Shown: one piece after another, positions 1-8,296 of the stretch
Position numbering within the stretch: the first letter of the stretch is position 1
Layout of the letters: every line of letters starts with the position of its first letter
Notes under the pieces: generated by a model
Database searches by the model: none
What the model was told of the DNA's origin: nothing
The model's input: the letters and a program-made list of their open reading frames with translations, nothing else
Assembly: GCF_002946355.1 (NCBI RefSeq)
Contig: NZ_PKOZ01000001.1
Coordinates: 464,194 to 528,193 of the forward strand
DNA from: Pradoshia eiseniae
Lineage (GTDB): Bacteria; Bacillota; Bacilli; Bacillales; Pradoshiaceae
Direction of reading: 5' to 3'
DNA: 64,000 nt
Made by a program: the position numbers and the translations under genes

Positions 1-451
1 TAACCAGTAATTCACCAATACTATTACTGGCACTATTATGAACGACCGAAAGGGATTCATAAAATTCCTGCAGGGCTGTTTGTTCACTAATTGGTATTTT
101 GTTTTCTGAAATAATACTGCTTAAAAAATCTGTTCCGGGTACGCTTGATAAAAAAGGACCGGCCATTATGAAGCCATTGTAAGTTGTTTGATTCCAAATA
201 CCGACAGCGATATATTGCTGTCGAAAACAATTTATATAGTAGTAAAAAGAATTTGTAGGATGTCTTTTAAGATAATCGTTTATTTGTCTAAAATCATCCT
301 CGAAGTTCTGCAAGACAGCGGGGATATTTTGCTTAACCTTCTGGATAAGCGCCGTATCTTCCTCATTAATATATCTTACGTCAATCTTGCTAATGGAAAA
401 GACGATTTGACAGATTTTGTTTAAGTCCTTTAGGCGGTCTGCTGCTAACAT
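1..451 (-). CDS. Partial AraC-type transcriptional regulator, N-terminal sensory part
   Basis: The reverse strand is open from an ATG at 451 to the window edge, giving about 150 residues beginning MLAADRLKDLNKICQIVF with no stop. The stretch YYYINCFRQQYIAVGIWNQ followed by GFIMAGPFL resembles the sensory N-terminus of Firmicute AraC/YesN-type sugar regulators. The DNA-binding HTH domain would lie beyond the window. It diverges from the glycosidase gene at 654, and the 200-bp gap holds repeated half-sites (567-615), so it probably controls that sugar module. The family call is inferred from an incomplete protein and its context. The 3' end is missing because the window ends, not because the gene is visibly broken. 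Confidence 0.65.
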   Translation of the reverse strand, partial: MLAADRLKDLNKICQIVFSISKIDVRYINEEDTALIQKVKQNIPAVLQNFEDDFRQINDYLKRHPTNSFYYYINCFRQQYIAVGIWNQTTYNGFIMAGPFLSSVPGTDFLSSIISENKIPISEQTALQEFYESLSVVHNSASNSIGELLV

Positions 452-566
452 TTCATCATCTCTTTTTGTTTTTTATTTAGTTTATCGTAAAAGATGCAAT
501 AATTATACTACTATAAGCAAAAATGTGCGATTAATATTTAGGAATCTATACTATACTAGGATTATC

Positions 567-615
567 AATTTGTGAAAGAAAACACAAATTTTATTTGCTC
601 ATTTTTTCACAAATT
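567..615 (+). promoter_or_regulatory. Candidate AraC-type operator: repeated CACAAATT half-sites
   Basis: AATTTGTG (567-574) is followed by CACAAATT at 583-590 and again at 608-615. The last two are direct repeats with a 25-bp period, and the first forms an inverted pair with the second. Such half-sites between a divergent AraC-type gene and its likely target fit an AraC operator. No protein footprint can be inferred beyond this. Confidence 0.45.
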
Positions 616-653
616 ATTATTTTAATAATTTTATTTCCTAAGGAGAGTAAATC

Positions 654-2951
654 ATGAGAAAGATCGTAAACATCAATGATTCATGGAAATTTATTAAACA
701 AGATGAAGTTAACGCTTACAATAAAAGCTTTGATGATACTAGCTGGGAAACTGTGAGTGTTCCGCATACTTGGAATGCGATTGATGGAGCGAATGGGTTC
801 GATTTCCACAAAGGTGCGTGCTGGTACCGCAAGGAAGTAATGGTTGATACACTAGAGCAAGGAAACCGTGTATACATTGAGTTCAACGGCTCTAACAGCA
901 TTACGGACGTATATGTAAACGGTCACCATATGGGACAGCACCGCGGCGGATATTCTACTTTCCGTTTTGATATTACAGATGTGGTTGAGTTTGGAAAAGC
1001 AAACACAGTAGCGGTAAAAGTGGATAACACAGTTGTGGAAGATGTATATCCGCAAATGGCTGACTTTACATTCTATGGCGGTATCTATCGTGACGTTAAC
1101 TTGGTTATCACAAACCATGTTCACTTTGACTTGATGGATTACGGTTCACAAGGTATTTACATCATCCAGGACGAAGTAAACGAAGAGAAGGCAGCTTTGA
1201 CGATTAAATCCAAACTCGTCAACGAGCTTGACACAGAAAAGAAAGTACGCCTTTGGGCAGATCTATTTGACGCTGAAGGTAATGTGGTTGCTTATGCAGC
1301 GAAAGATGTTGTTCTTGCAGCTGGTGAAAATAAAGAAGTAGAAATGCCTGCTGTTATTAAAAACCCAACTCTTTGGAACGGCAGAAAAAATGCTTACATG
1401 TATAAAGCAAACGTGAGCTTAACAAGCTTCAATGACACAATTGATGAAATTTCCATTCCATTCGGTGTAAGATACTTCGAAGTGGACCCGGACAAAGGAT
1501 TCATCCTTAATGGACAGCCTTTACGCCTAAATGGTGTTTCTCGTCACCAAGATAGAAAAGACATGGGCTGGGCAATTACGAAGAAAGAACATAAAGAAGA
1601 TATGGAATTGATCAAAGAGGTTGGCGCGACTTCTATCCGTCTGGCTCACTACCAGCATGACCAATATTTCTATGATCTCTGTGACCAAGAGGGTATGGTT
1701 GTATGGGCTGAAATTCCGTTCATCTCAATTATGTCTAAAACTGAACTAGAAGGTATCAACGCGAAACAGCAAATGATCGAGTTGATCAGACAAAACTTCA
1801 ACCACCCATGCATTATGTTCTGGGGCGTGCAAAATGAGATCCAAATCGGCGGTAACCGTCCAGAAGTTAGAAAGTTAGTAAGAGAGCTTGCTGAATTAAC
1901 GAAAAAAGAAGATCCAACACGCTTAACAACACAAGCGAACGTTATGTTTGTACCAGATAATGATGAGTATAACTATATGACTGATATTATTGGATACAAT
2001 AAATATTATGGCTGGTACCAAGGGGAAGCAGAAGATTTTGGTCCTTGGATTGATGGGTACCATGCAACAAACCCTACTGTTCCTTTAGGTATTTCTGAAT
2101 ACGGTGCAGAAGGAATTATCGAATATCACACAGATGATGCAAAGGTAAAAGACTACACAGAAGAATATCATGCACTATACCACGAAAAAGTGTGGAAAAT
2201 CTTCTCTGAGCGCCCATTCCTTTGGTCAACATATGTATGGAACATGTTTGACTTCGGTGCGAACATCCGTGATGAAGGCGGCGTAAAGGGAAGAAACAAC
2301 AAAGGCTTAATCACTTATGACCGCAAAATTAAGAAAGATGCTTTCTTCATGTACAAAGCAAACTGGTCAGAAGAAAAAGTTCTTCATATCACAAGCAAAC
2401 GCTATATTGACCGTGCGGATGAGGCAATCACGGTGAAAATCTATTCCAACTGTGATGAAGTAACGCTTTATGTGAACGGAACAGAAGTAGCGACACAAAA
2501 AGGCGAGGATAAAGTCTTCATCTTTGAAAATGTTGCGCTGCAGCCAGGTTTGAATGAAGTAAGAGCTGTATCTGGCGATGTAGAAGACACAGCATTCTTC
2601 AATAAAGTAGAAGAAGCTAACCCAAGCTATGTCCTTCCTGAGACTGAGGCTGGCGGAGTAGTAGATAACTGGTTCGAAATGCCTGAAGACATGGGCGAGG
2701 TTGAAATTGAAGAGCTGGAAATCACAGATGATGTGTACTCTACACGCTGCACATTTGGGGAACTATTTGCGAACCCAGAAGCAAAAGCAGTATTGCAAAA
2801 ATACCTAAATGGCTTCTCAGAAGAGCATCCAATGTATGGTATGGCAGAAGGCATGCAAATCGACATGCTGGCTAGCTTGGCACCAGAGATATTCTCAGAA
2901 CAATTGCTGTTCATGCTAAACAAAGAGCTGACAAAAATCAAAAAAGCCTAA
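654..2951 (+). CDS. Glycoside hydrolase family 2 (beta-galactosidase/beta-glucuronidase-like)
   Basis: This 765-residue protein has the GH2 order: N-terminal jelly-roll sugar-binding domain (about 1-170), immunoglobulin-like domain (about 180-275), TIM barrel (about 280-570) and a C-terminal extension. The motif GVQNEI gives the likely acid/base Glu395, and GISEYGAEG gives the likely nucleophile Glu482. No signal peptide is visible, so it should act in the cytoplasm on imported glycosides. The ATG follows a clear AAGGAGAG site. The next gene is a 2-keto-3-deoxygluconate-type kinase, which favours a uronide substrate (beta-glucuronidase), but the family also includes beta-galactosidases and sequence alone does not decide. 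It is probably controlled by the divergent AraC-type regulator. Confidence 0.85.
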   Translation: MRKIVNINDSWKFIKQDEVNAYNKSFDDTSWETVSVPHTWNAIDGANGFDFHKGACWYRKEVMVDTLEQGNRVYIEFNGSNSITDVYVNGHHMGQHRGGYSTFRFDITDVVEFGKANTVAVKVDNTVVEDVYPQMADFTFYGGIYRDVNLVITNHVHFDLMDYGSQGIYIIQDEVNEEKAALTIKSKLVNELDTEKKVRLWADLFDAEGNVVAYAAKDVVLAAGENKEVEMPAVIKNPTLWNGRKNAYMYKANVSLTSFNDTIDEISIPFGVRYFEVDPDKGFILNGQPLRLNGVSRHQDRKDMGWAITKKEHKEDMELIKEVGATSIRLAHYQHDQYFYDLCDQEGMVVWAEIPFISIMSKTELEGINAKQQMIELIRQNFNHPCIMFWGVQNEIQIGGNRPEVRKLVRELAELTKKEDPTRLTTQANVMFVPDNDEYNYMTDIIGYNKYYGWYQGEAEDFGPWIDGYHATNPTVPLGISEYGAEGIIEYHTDDAKVKDYTEEYHALYHEKVWKIFSERPFLWSTYVWNMFDFGANIRDEGGVKGRNNKGLITYDRKIKKDAFFMYKANWSEEKVLHITSKRYIDRADEAITVKIYSNCDEVTLYVNGTEVATQKGEDKVFIFENVALQPGLNEVRAVSGDVEDTAFFNKVEEANPSYVLPETEAGGVVDNWFEMPEDMGEVEIEELEITDDVYSTRCTFGELFANPEAKAVLQKYLNGFSEEHPMYGMAEGMQIDMLASLAPEIFSEQLLFMLNKELTKIKKA

Positions 2952-2992
2952 TAGCAGTGTGCAGACTGCACGAACCTGATATACCTTTATCG

Positions 2993-3025
2993 AAGAGCGG
3001 CTAGATTCTTGATCTAGTCGTTCTT
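2993..3025 (+). other. Hairpin between the glycosidase and kinase genes
   Basis: A 14-bp stem (two positions are G-U in RNA) around a short loop lies 42 bases after the glycosidase stop. It lacks a proper T-run, so it looks more like an attenuator or mRNA-stabilising hairpin within the operon than a full terminator. Confidence 0.45.
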
Positions 3026-3049
3026 TGGACAAATTCGAAAGATGGTGTA

Positions 3050-4054
3050 ATGATGAAGTCAATCATGTTGTTTGGAGAAATGCTGTTGCGTCTTACTCCC
3101 TCCAATCATCAATTATTTATTCAGGCCAGCCAATTGAACATGGTTTACGGCGGCTCTGAGGCGAATATCGCAGTCGCTTTAAGCAATTGGGGCGAAAAAA
3201 CGTCTTATGCTACCTGTGTTCCGGATAATAACATTGGATTGGCAGCGATTATGCAATTGCGTCAATTTGGAGTTAATACGGATTATGTGATTCAGCAGGG
3301 TCATAAAATGGGCCTTTATTTCGTGGAGGAAGGGCACTCCATCCGTCCGACAGAGGTTACCTATGACCGTCAAAATTCAGCATTTGTCGATGCTGTGCCT
3401 AATGATTATCAGCTTGAAGAGATGCTTGGACAAGCGAAATGGCTGCATGTCAGCGGAATCAGCTTAGGCGTGAGCAAACAAGCGCGTGAAACAACAATGG
3501 CACTTGTGAAATTGGCCCGCCAAAAAGGAATCAAAGTAAGCTTTGATTTCAATTACCGTGCAAAACTATGGAGTATTGAAGAAGCTAGAGAAGCATTCAT
3601 TGAAATCCTGCCTTACGTAAATGTTTGCTTCGGCAGCTACATGGATGTTCTCACTCTTCGCCAAGAGAAAAGAAAGGTAAAATCCTTTGATGAGAAGATC
3701 GAATTGCTCAAGGAGCTTCAAAAGGAATATAACTTCGACCAAATCTTTACGACTGAACGCGAGATTCTTGATGATAATGTCCAGAATTTAAGCTGTGCAG
3801 TCATCACTGCTACGGAGCATCATAAACTTGGCCCGGTTAGAGTCAATGTCCTTGATCGAATCGGAACAGGCGATTCATTTGTTGCCGGAGCATTATTCGG
3901 TCTTGCGAATTCCTACAGTCTGCAAGAGACATTGGATTTTGCTCTATCATCATTTGCTTTGAAGCACACTATTGTTGGCGACTTCCAGGTTGCGAGCAAA
4001 GAAGCGGTTCAAGGGTTCGACTTGAATGGCGAGAAGGTTATTATTAAAAGATAA
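3050..4054 (+). CDS. kdgK: PfkB-family sugar kinase, probable 2-keto-3-deoxygluconate kinase
   Basis: This 334-residue protein is a ribokinase/PfkB-family kinase. The N-terminal GGSEANIAVALSNWG motif binds sugar, and the C-terminal RIGTGDSFVAGAL motif holds the catalytic Asp275 and the anion hole. Length and motif spacing match 2-dehydro-3-deoxygluconokinases, which phosphorylate KDG for cleavage to pyruvate and glyceraldehyde 3-phosphate in hexuronate breakdown. It follows the GH2 gene by about 100 bp on the same strand, and a strong terminator follows. The ribosome site is weak, and ATG 3050 and ATG 3053 are both possible starts. No KDPG aldolase or uronate isomerase lies nearby, so the exact substrate is inferred. 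Confidence 0.75.
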   Translation: MMKSIMLFGEMLLRLTPSNHQLFIQASQLNMVYGGSEANIAVALSNWGEKTSYATCVPDNNIGLAAIMQLRQFGVNTDYVIQQGHKMGLYFVEEGHSIRPTEVTYDRQNSAFVDAVPNDYQLEEMLGQAKWLHVSGISLGVSKQARETTMALVKLARQKGIKVSFDFNYRAKLWSIEEAREAFIEILPYVNVCFGSYMDVLTLRQEKRKVKSFDEKIELLKELQKEYNFDQIFTTEREILDDNVQNLSCAVITATEHHKLGPVRVNVLDRIGTGDSFVAGALFGLANSYSLQETLDFALSSFALKHTIVGDFQVASKEAVQGFDLNGEKVIIKR

Positions 4055-4064
4055 ATTAAGTATG

Positions 4065-4096
4065 TAAACGCTTGGGATTACCCAAGCGTTTTTTGT
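4065..4096 (+). terminator. Intrinsic terminator after the kinase gene
   Basis: A perfect 11-bp stem (4066-4076 with 4081-4091), a four-base loop and a following T-run. Confidence 0.9.
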
Positions 4097-4161
4097 ATAT
4101 GCATGAGAGAAGGATTCAACCTGGAACTTTTGGTATGAGGGCAAATGAAACATCCAAGTTT

Positions 4162-4833
4162 TCACTCATTTATCTGTATGTTTCCGGATTTAGTTTGAAT
4201 TATCATTTTATTGCCGGCGTCCCCGGCGGAGCCATGTAATCCTTTTTTTGATTGTGATTGTTTATCTAAAGAGAGGTTGATTGATTGCCTCCCGCTGTTT
4301 GTATCAATCGCTAAATTAACATTGGGCTGTTCTTCATCAAATACAACAGAGGCGTTTCCGCTTGTGGTTTTGATTTCAACTTTATTATTTAATTCGCTAA
4401 AATGAAGATTAACATTTCCGCTGCTGGAACGTATATCAAGTTGATGATGGTCAAGGTTATGTCCAGAAACATTACCCGAAGCTCCATCCAGAATGACTTT
4501 GCCTCTAAATTGGCGCGGAATTCTAACCTCTAAAGCCGGTTTTTTTTCGAGGTTTAATAAGCGCGTCATATCACTGCCTAAAGAAATTGATAATTGTCGT
4601 GAGGACCGATCCGCAATTACACCGGGGCCGTCATCATAAACAGTTAGATAAGCTTCTAGTTCACCTTCATCGCTTGGCTGGAAAGTCACATCAGTACTGG
4701 CAAAATCGATAACAATTTCCCGCACACCTTCAATTGACTCTGTATGGCCGATTACGTTCTCCTGAACAGGGGAACAGCCTGTAATGATAATCATGATAAA
4801 GAAAGAAAAAACGAAGAATATATGTTTACTCAT
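4162..4833 (-). CDS. DUF4097-family lipoprotein
   Basis: A 223-residue protein starts with a hydrophobic signal segment and a lipobox (ITGC, Cys about 20), so it should be lipid-anchored outside the membrane. The rest is rich in short repeated beta-strand motifs such as SGNVNLHF and SGNASVVF, the beta-helix pattern of DUF4097 (putative adhesin) proteins. The molecular function of the family is not established. It diverges from a small membrane protein/MerR operon, and its own promoter (4856-4886) has a 19-bp spacer carrying the same operator as the opposite promoter. It is therefore likely part of the MerR regulon. Confidence 0.8.
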   Translation of the reverse strand: MSKHIFFVFSFFIMIIITGCSPVQENVIGHTESIEGVREIVIDFASTDVTFQPSDEGELEAYLTVYDDGPGVIADRSSRQLSISLGSDMTRLLNLEKKPALEVRIPRQFRGKVILDGASGNVSGHNLDHHQLDIRSSSGNVNLHFSELNNKVEIKTTSGNASVVFDEEQPNVNLAIDTNSGRQSINLSLDKQSQSKKGLHGSAGDAGNKMIIQTKSGNIQINE

Positions 4834-4855
4834 TAACCTAGCCTCCTTCCATTTA

Positions 4856-4886
4856 ACAATAAAGGATGACGTAAGGTCACTTGCAA
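4856..4886 (-). promoter_or_regulatory. MerR-type promoter of the DUF4097 lipoprotein
   Basis: On the reverse strand a -35 TTGCAA (4886-4881) and a -10 TATTGT (4861-4856) are separated by exactly 19 bp. The spacer contains the dyad TGAC-CTTAC-GTCA. A stretched 19-bp spacer with an internal dyad is the classic arrangement for activation by MerR proteins. Confidence 0.7.
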
Positions 4887-4914
4887 ATCTTATGATGAAG
4901 TATTTGGAAATGAC

Positions 4915-4945
4915 TTGAAAGTGACCTTACGTCATCTTTTATACT
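4915..4945 (+). promoter_or_regulatory. MerR-type promoter of the small membrane protein/merR operon
   Basis: A -35 TTGAAA (4915-4920) and a -10 TATACT (4940-4945) are separated by exactly 19 bp. The spacer carries the same TGAC-CTTAC-GTCA dyad (4922-4934) as the opposing promoter. This implies autoregulation by the MerR protein encoded downstream. Confidence 0.75.
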
Positions 4946-4992
4946 GTGAGTAATCATGTTATATAAGGGCATTTACAGGAGGAGAGTTAACA

Positions 4993-5145
4993 TTGAAATT
5001 AGGGGATATGATCATTTATGGATGCGTCATCATTGGTGCAGGAATTGGACTTCTTTTTGACAAGGCTATTCCAGGGGTATTAATCGGATTGGGGATTGGT
5101 TACGTATGTAAGTCTCTATTATTCACAAATTCCAATAAAGAATAA
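4993..5145 (+). CDS. Small membrane protein (50 residues)
   Basis: A TTG start at 4993 lies after a strong AGGAGGAG site and opens a 50-residue frame beginning MKLGDMIIYGCVIIGAGIG. It is one or two hydrophobic segments rich in glycine, with a short polar tail ending TNSNKE. It is the first gene after the MerR-type promoter and ends just before the merR start, so translation may be coupled. I do not recognise the family. The well-placed ribosome site and the operon position support it as a real gene. Confidence 0.65.
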   Translation: MKLGDMIIYGCVIIGAGIGLLFDKAIPGVLIGLGIGYVCKSLLFTNSNKE

Positions 5146-5161
5146 GGAAGTAGGAATTCTA

Positions 5162-5899
5162 TTGTTGCATATTAATGAAATGAAAAAGATTAGCGGAGTG
5201 TCTGTTAGGACTCTACGATATTATGACCAGATTGACCTGCTTAAGCCTGCCTCCAAAACGGAGGGCGGCCATCGATTATATTCGAACAATGAGTTGAAAA
5301 AACTGCAGCAAATCCAATTCTTGAAGAAGATAGGGTTCCCATTAAGTGAAATCAAAAGTATGTTAGAGGACGAGCAATGGGATTGGTCAATCAGTCTCAT
5401 GAAGCAGCTATCCTATGTATTGAGTGAAAAGAATCGCCTCTCAAAGCTAGAGGTTCATTTAAGAGAATTGATCAATGGCATAGCCATTGAGGGAGAAGAA
5501 TATAAAATCAAGAATATTATAAGTTTATTTACGAAAGATTCACGAGATATGTTAACCTATGACCTTAATAAATTGGAAATGAATAATAAAGAAGTTTTAG
5601 ATAAGCTTCCAAATATGGCTAGTACTGATCCGGATTCATTAGAGTGGATCGCTCTAATAGGGCAGCTAAAAAAGTATATGCACCTGGGCTATCGTAATTC
5701 ACGCATACAAACTATCATTAGCAGAATGAGCGACAAAATAGAGGAGGATTTCAGTGAGGAGGAGGCCTTTTTAGACAAACTCTGGGATATAAGGATGTCA
5801 CCAGAGGAGTCAGAAAAGTATAGCCTTTATCCCATCGATCAAGAGGTTCTTACGTTTATGGAGAAAGCCTATGATTATTACCAGACGGAAAAACAGTGA
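5162..5899 (+). CDS. MerR-family transcriptional regulator
   Basis: The N-terminal winged-helix motif ISGVSVRTLRYYDQIDLLKP and the following GGHRLYSNNE identify a MerR regulator of about 245 residues. The long C-terminal region (after about residue 110) resembles the effector-binding part of TipA/Mta-like regulators. It has no cysteine metal-binding pattern, which makes a metal sensor unlikely. A frame upstream to ATG 5096 exists, but the ribosome site at 5144-5155 favours TTG 5162 or TTG 5165. It likely binds both operators in the 4856-4945 region, activating the lipoprotein and its own operon. The GAP-family membrane protein follows 25 bp downstream. Confidence 0.85.
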   Translation: MLHINEMKKISGVSVRTLRYYDQIDLLKPASKTEGGHRLYSNNELKKLQQIQFLKKIGFPLSEIKSMLEDEQWDWSISLMKQLSYVLSEKNRLSKLEVHLRELINGIAIEGEEYKIKNIISLFTKDSRDMLTYDLNKLEMNNKEVLDKLPNMASTDPDSLEWIALIGQLKKYMHLGYRNSRIQTIISRMSDKIEEDFSEEEAFLDKLWDIRMSPEESEKYSLYPIDQEVLTFMEKAYDYYQTEKQ

Positions 5900-5924
5900 G
5901 AATACGAAAACACGGGAGGAATAA

Positions 5925-6581
5925 ATGGGAGCAGAGCTGTTGCTTTATTTGAGCGGATTAGCGTTATTGGATACGTTAAGTCCGGCCATTATTGGTGTAA
6001 CGCTATATTTGTTATTGACGGATAGCCAAAATGTAACCGCAAGATTGTTTGCCTTTGTATTCACTGTATTTATTTTGTATTTCTCCTTAGGGCTATCCAT
6101 GATGCTAGGGCTCACCTACATTATGGATACCTTCTCAAGCCTGTTTCAAAACAAACTATTCAGCTGGATTATTTTTGTTATTGGAATGATTCTATTTGTG
6201 GCTAGCTTCTTTATCACCACCAACAAAAAAAGTGCGATTCCCATCCCACGGACACATAGCATTGCCTCAATGGTAATGATCGGGGTGCTAACGTTTCTGA
6301 TAGAGGCTGGTACTGCCTTGCCATACTTTGCTGCTATAGGATTATTTATCACAAACGATATGCCCATGATTCAGTGGTTACCCTTGCTTGCAGCATATAA
6401 TATGATGATGATCCTGCCAGCTATCGTTCTCTTTTTGGGCAATAAGCTGTTTAAGAAATGGATAACGCCAATCTTGGTTAATCTTCACAATAAACTGTCA
6501 AGCAGCTCGAATTCAGTCCTTTCATGGGTCATGTGCATCGTTGGGCTGATACTGATCGTTAATACGCTTGATTATTTATGA
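5925..6581 (+). CDS. GAP-family (LysE-like) membrane protein
   Basis: This 218-residue protein has six predicted hydrophobic helices, starting with LLLYLSGLALLDTLSPAI, the conserved N-terminal signature of GAP/Sap-type proteins (LysE-fold exporters). A ribosome site GGGAGGA precedes the ATG. It is the last gene of the merR operon. Family members are thought to export small molecules or lipids, but the substrate here is unknown. Together with the MerR regulator and the lipoprotein it suggests an envelope or drug response. Confidence 0.75.
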   Translation: MGAELLLYLSGLALLDTLSPAIIGVTLYLLLTDSQNVTARLFAFVFTVFILYFSLGLSMMLGLTYIMDTFSSLFQNKLFSWIIFVIGMILFVASFFITTNKKSAIPIPRTHSIASMVMIGVLTFLIEAGTALPYFAAIGLFITNDMPMIQWLPLLAAYNMMMILPAIVLFLGNKLFKKWITPILVNLHNKLSSSSNSVLSWVMCIVGLILIVNTLDYL

Positions 6582-6607
6582 GATTATGGGAACCTAAGAT
6601 ATTTTGT

Positions 6608-6640
6608 ACAGCCACTAGTTGCTTAATGGTGGCTGTTTTT
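6608..6640 (+). terminator. Intrinsic terminator after the GAP-family gene
   Basis: An eight-bp stem ACAGCCAC (6608-6615) with GTGGCTGT (6629-6636), followed by a T-run. Confidence 0.85.
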
Positions 6641-6715
6641 ATTTGGTGAAAAGAGGTTTTACGCAATCCTCTATCGAAATAACATAAAAGCAAATTGGTT
6701 AAGAAGAGGTGGAGC

Positions 6716-7441
6716 ATGCGGGAAGTGCACAGAATGCAGCCAATCGAAGCGGCAAATGAGTTTTGGAAAAAGTATTTCCCTGATTGCCAAGGGGCGATAT
6801 TAGCAGGAAGTGTCGTGAGAGGAGAAGCAACCGAAACATCTGATTTAGATATCATCATATTTGACAATGTTATGTCTTCATCTTACCGGGAGTCATTAGT
6901 AGACTTTGAATGGCCGATTGAACTTTTTGTCCATAATCTAACCTCCTATAAGGAGTACTTTGAAAAGGATTGTCAAAGGGCAAGACCTACATTGCCTAGA
7001 ATGGTCGCTGAGGGTATCATCCTGAAAGGGGAAAAAACCATCAGTCCAATCAAGAAAGAGGCTTGGGAGCTGCTGAATGGAGGTCCTTCAAAATGGACAG
7101 CAGAAACAATTCGGATAAAGCGCTATTTTCTAACAGATGCACTTGATGATTTTCGGGGGAGTACTAATCGGGAGGAAGAGCTATTTATCGCCAATACATT
7201 AGCTGAATTGGCAAGTGAATTTGTTCTTAGGATAAACAGTCAATGGATTGGTTCCTCAAAGTGGGTCGTACGCTCATTAAAGCAGTATGATGAATCATTT
7301 GCCAATCGATTTGTGAATGCGTTTGATCATTTTTACCAGACAGGCGAGAAAAAGAAAATCATACAATTAGTTGAAGATATTTTACAGCCATACGGCGGAA
7401 CGCTATTTGCAGGTTTTTCCTTGGGGAAGGAGAAGGGATGA
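6716..7441 (+). CDS. Nucleotidyltransferase-domain protein
   Basis: This roughly 241-residue protein carries the minimal nucleotidyltransferase signature LAGSVVRGEATETSDLDIII (G-S followed by D-x-D). These residues bind metal and nucleotide triphosphate. The C-terminal half is helical. Similar stand-alone proteins in Bacillus resemble aminoglycoside nucleotidyltransferases, but the substrate is unknown. ATG 6716 is chosen because a GAGGTGG site lies just before it, though the spacing is short. TTG 6695 in the same frame has no ribosome site. Confidence 0.75.
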   Translation: MREVHRMQPIEAANEFWKKYFPDCQGAILAGSVVRGEATETSDLDIIIFDNVMSSSYRESLVDFEWPIELFVHNLTSYKEYFEKDCQRARPTLPRMVAEGIILKGEKTISPIKKEAWELLNGGPSKWTAETIRIKRYFLTDALDDFRGSTNREEELFIANTLAELASEFVLRINSQWIGSSKWVVRSLKQYDESFANRFVNAFDHFYQTGEKKKIIQLVEDILQPYGGTLFAGFSLGKEKG

Positions 7442-7557
7442 ATGGGTGGAAACAGGGTGAGGCTTAATGATTCCATATCGAAGTTTATAGACTTAACATC
7501 AACCCTAGATTATTTTATGGCTGAATTTTTATGAAGTATGCAGGAGGGAAAAGAATA

Positions 7558-7902
7558 GTGATTAATTATAACGGACGAACCTTTGTTTCTGCAGAAAACA
7601 CAGCAAATGGAGAAGTATCCTCACAGACTGTTTTTGAATATAAACAAACCAATCATATCATTTCAGCTACCTATCATGGGGGAAATATCGTGCAGGGGAT
7701 GTTAATCGGCCTCATCATGGAAGATGGCTGCCTGCAATTCAGGTACAATCACATCAATCGCCGGAATGAGATTAGGGGCGGGGAGTGTGTTTCAACCCCT
7801 GAAATCCTGCCTGATGGAAGAGTAAGATTGCATGAGCAATGGAAATGGCTTGATGCGGAGAATACGGAAGGAAGCTCTATTATAGAAGAAGTTGAATTTT
7901 GA
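7558..7902 (+). CDS. Conserved hypothetical protein (often labelled N-acetylglutamate-synthase-like)
   Basis: This 114-residue protein begins MINYNGRTFVSAENTANGEV. The GTG start at 7558 is preceded by AGGAGG at 7542-7547, which is better than the upstream ATG 7531. Small Bacillus proteins with this sequence type carry an 'n-acetylglutamate synthase' label in databases, but no acetyltransferase motif is visible here. It looks like an all-beta domain with repeated G-x-L-x-F-R-Y patterns. Function unknown. Confidence 0.7.
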   Translation: MINYNGRTFVSAENTANGEVSSQTVFEYKQTNHIISATYHGGNIVQGMLIGLIMEDGCLQFRYNHINRRNEIRGGECVSTPEILPDGRVRLHEQWKWLDAENTEGSSIIEEVEF

Positions 7903-7972
7903 GTCAGGCGTAGCGAAAGAAGGCAGCTTTTGAGCAAGACTGGAATACCTTAATTTTAAAAGAGGTGTGTAA

Positions 7973-8262
7973 ATGGATTTCTTCATTATCCTTATCATCT
8001 TCTTTACCGTTACAGCCAATTTGATAGGGTTTCTCATCTTCAAAAAGAGTGGAAATCTATACTTGGCAGCTTTAGCTATCCTAATATTGGCTGGTGTATT
8101 CGGGGCGATTGAAGGCTTTTGGGCTGTGGCGGTCATAGAGGATGGATTTGCTTTTTTTTTTACGGATTTCACCTTGCTACCATCTTGCTATACAACAGTA
8201 TAATCATCATTCTTATAGCCATGTTAGGGTGGATCATTAAGAAAATCAAAAAGCATTGGTAG
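7973..8262 (+). pseudogene. Small three-helix membrane protein, frameshifted at a poly-T tract
   Basis: The frame from ATG 7973 (after AAGAGGTG) encodes two hydrophobic helices, then meets a run of ten T (8152-8161). In the current frame it ends shortly afterwards at 8203. In the neighbouring frame the sequence continues as YGFHLATILLYNSIIIILIA and a basic tail to a stop at 8262, which clearly completes a third helix. A run of 8 or 11 T would restore a protein of about 95 residues. It may be a real mutation, phase variation or a sequencing error. The family is not recognised. Confidence 0.65.
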
Positions 8263-8296
8263 GGAATTATATCTAATAAATGGGGCGGTTCTTTCT

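Noticed and set aside
188..424. Forward 78-residue frame at the window start
   Set aside because: It lies opposite the AraC-type gene, whose reverse-strand protein has a recognisable pattern and continues to the window edge.
4862..4940. Inverted repeat as ends of a small mobile element
   Set aside because: The two arms are operators placed exactly between -35 and -10 boxes of two divergent promoters, which explains them fully.
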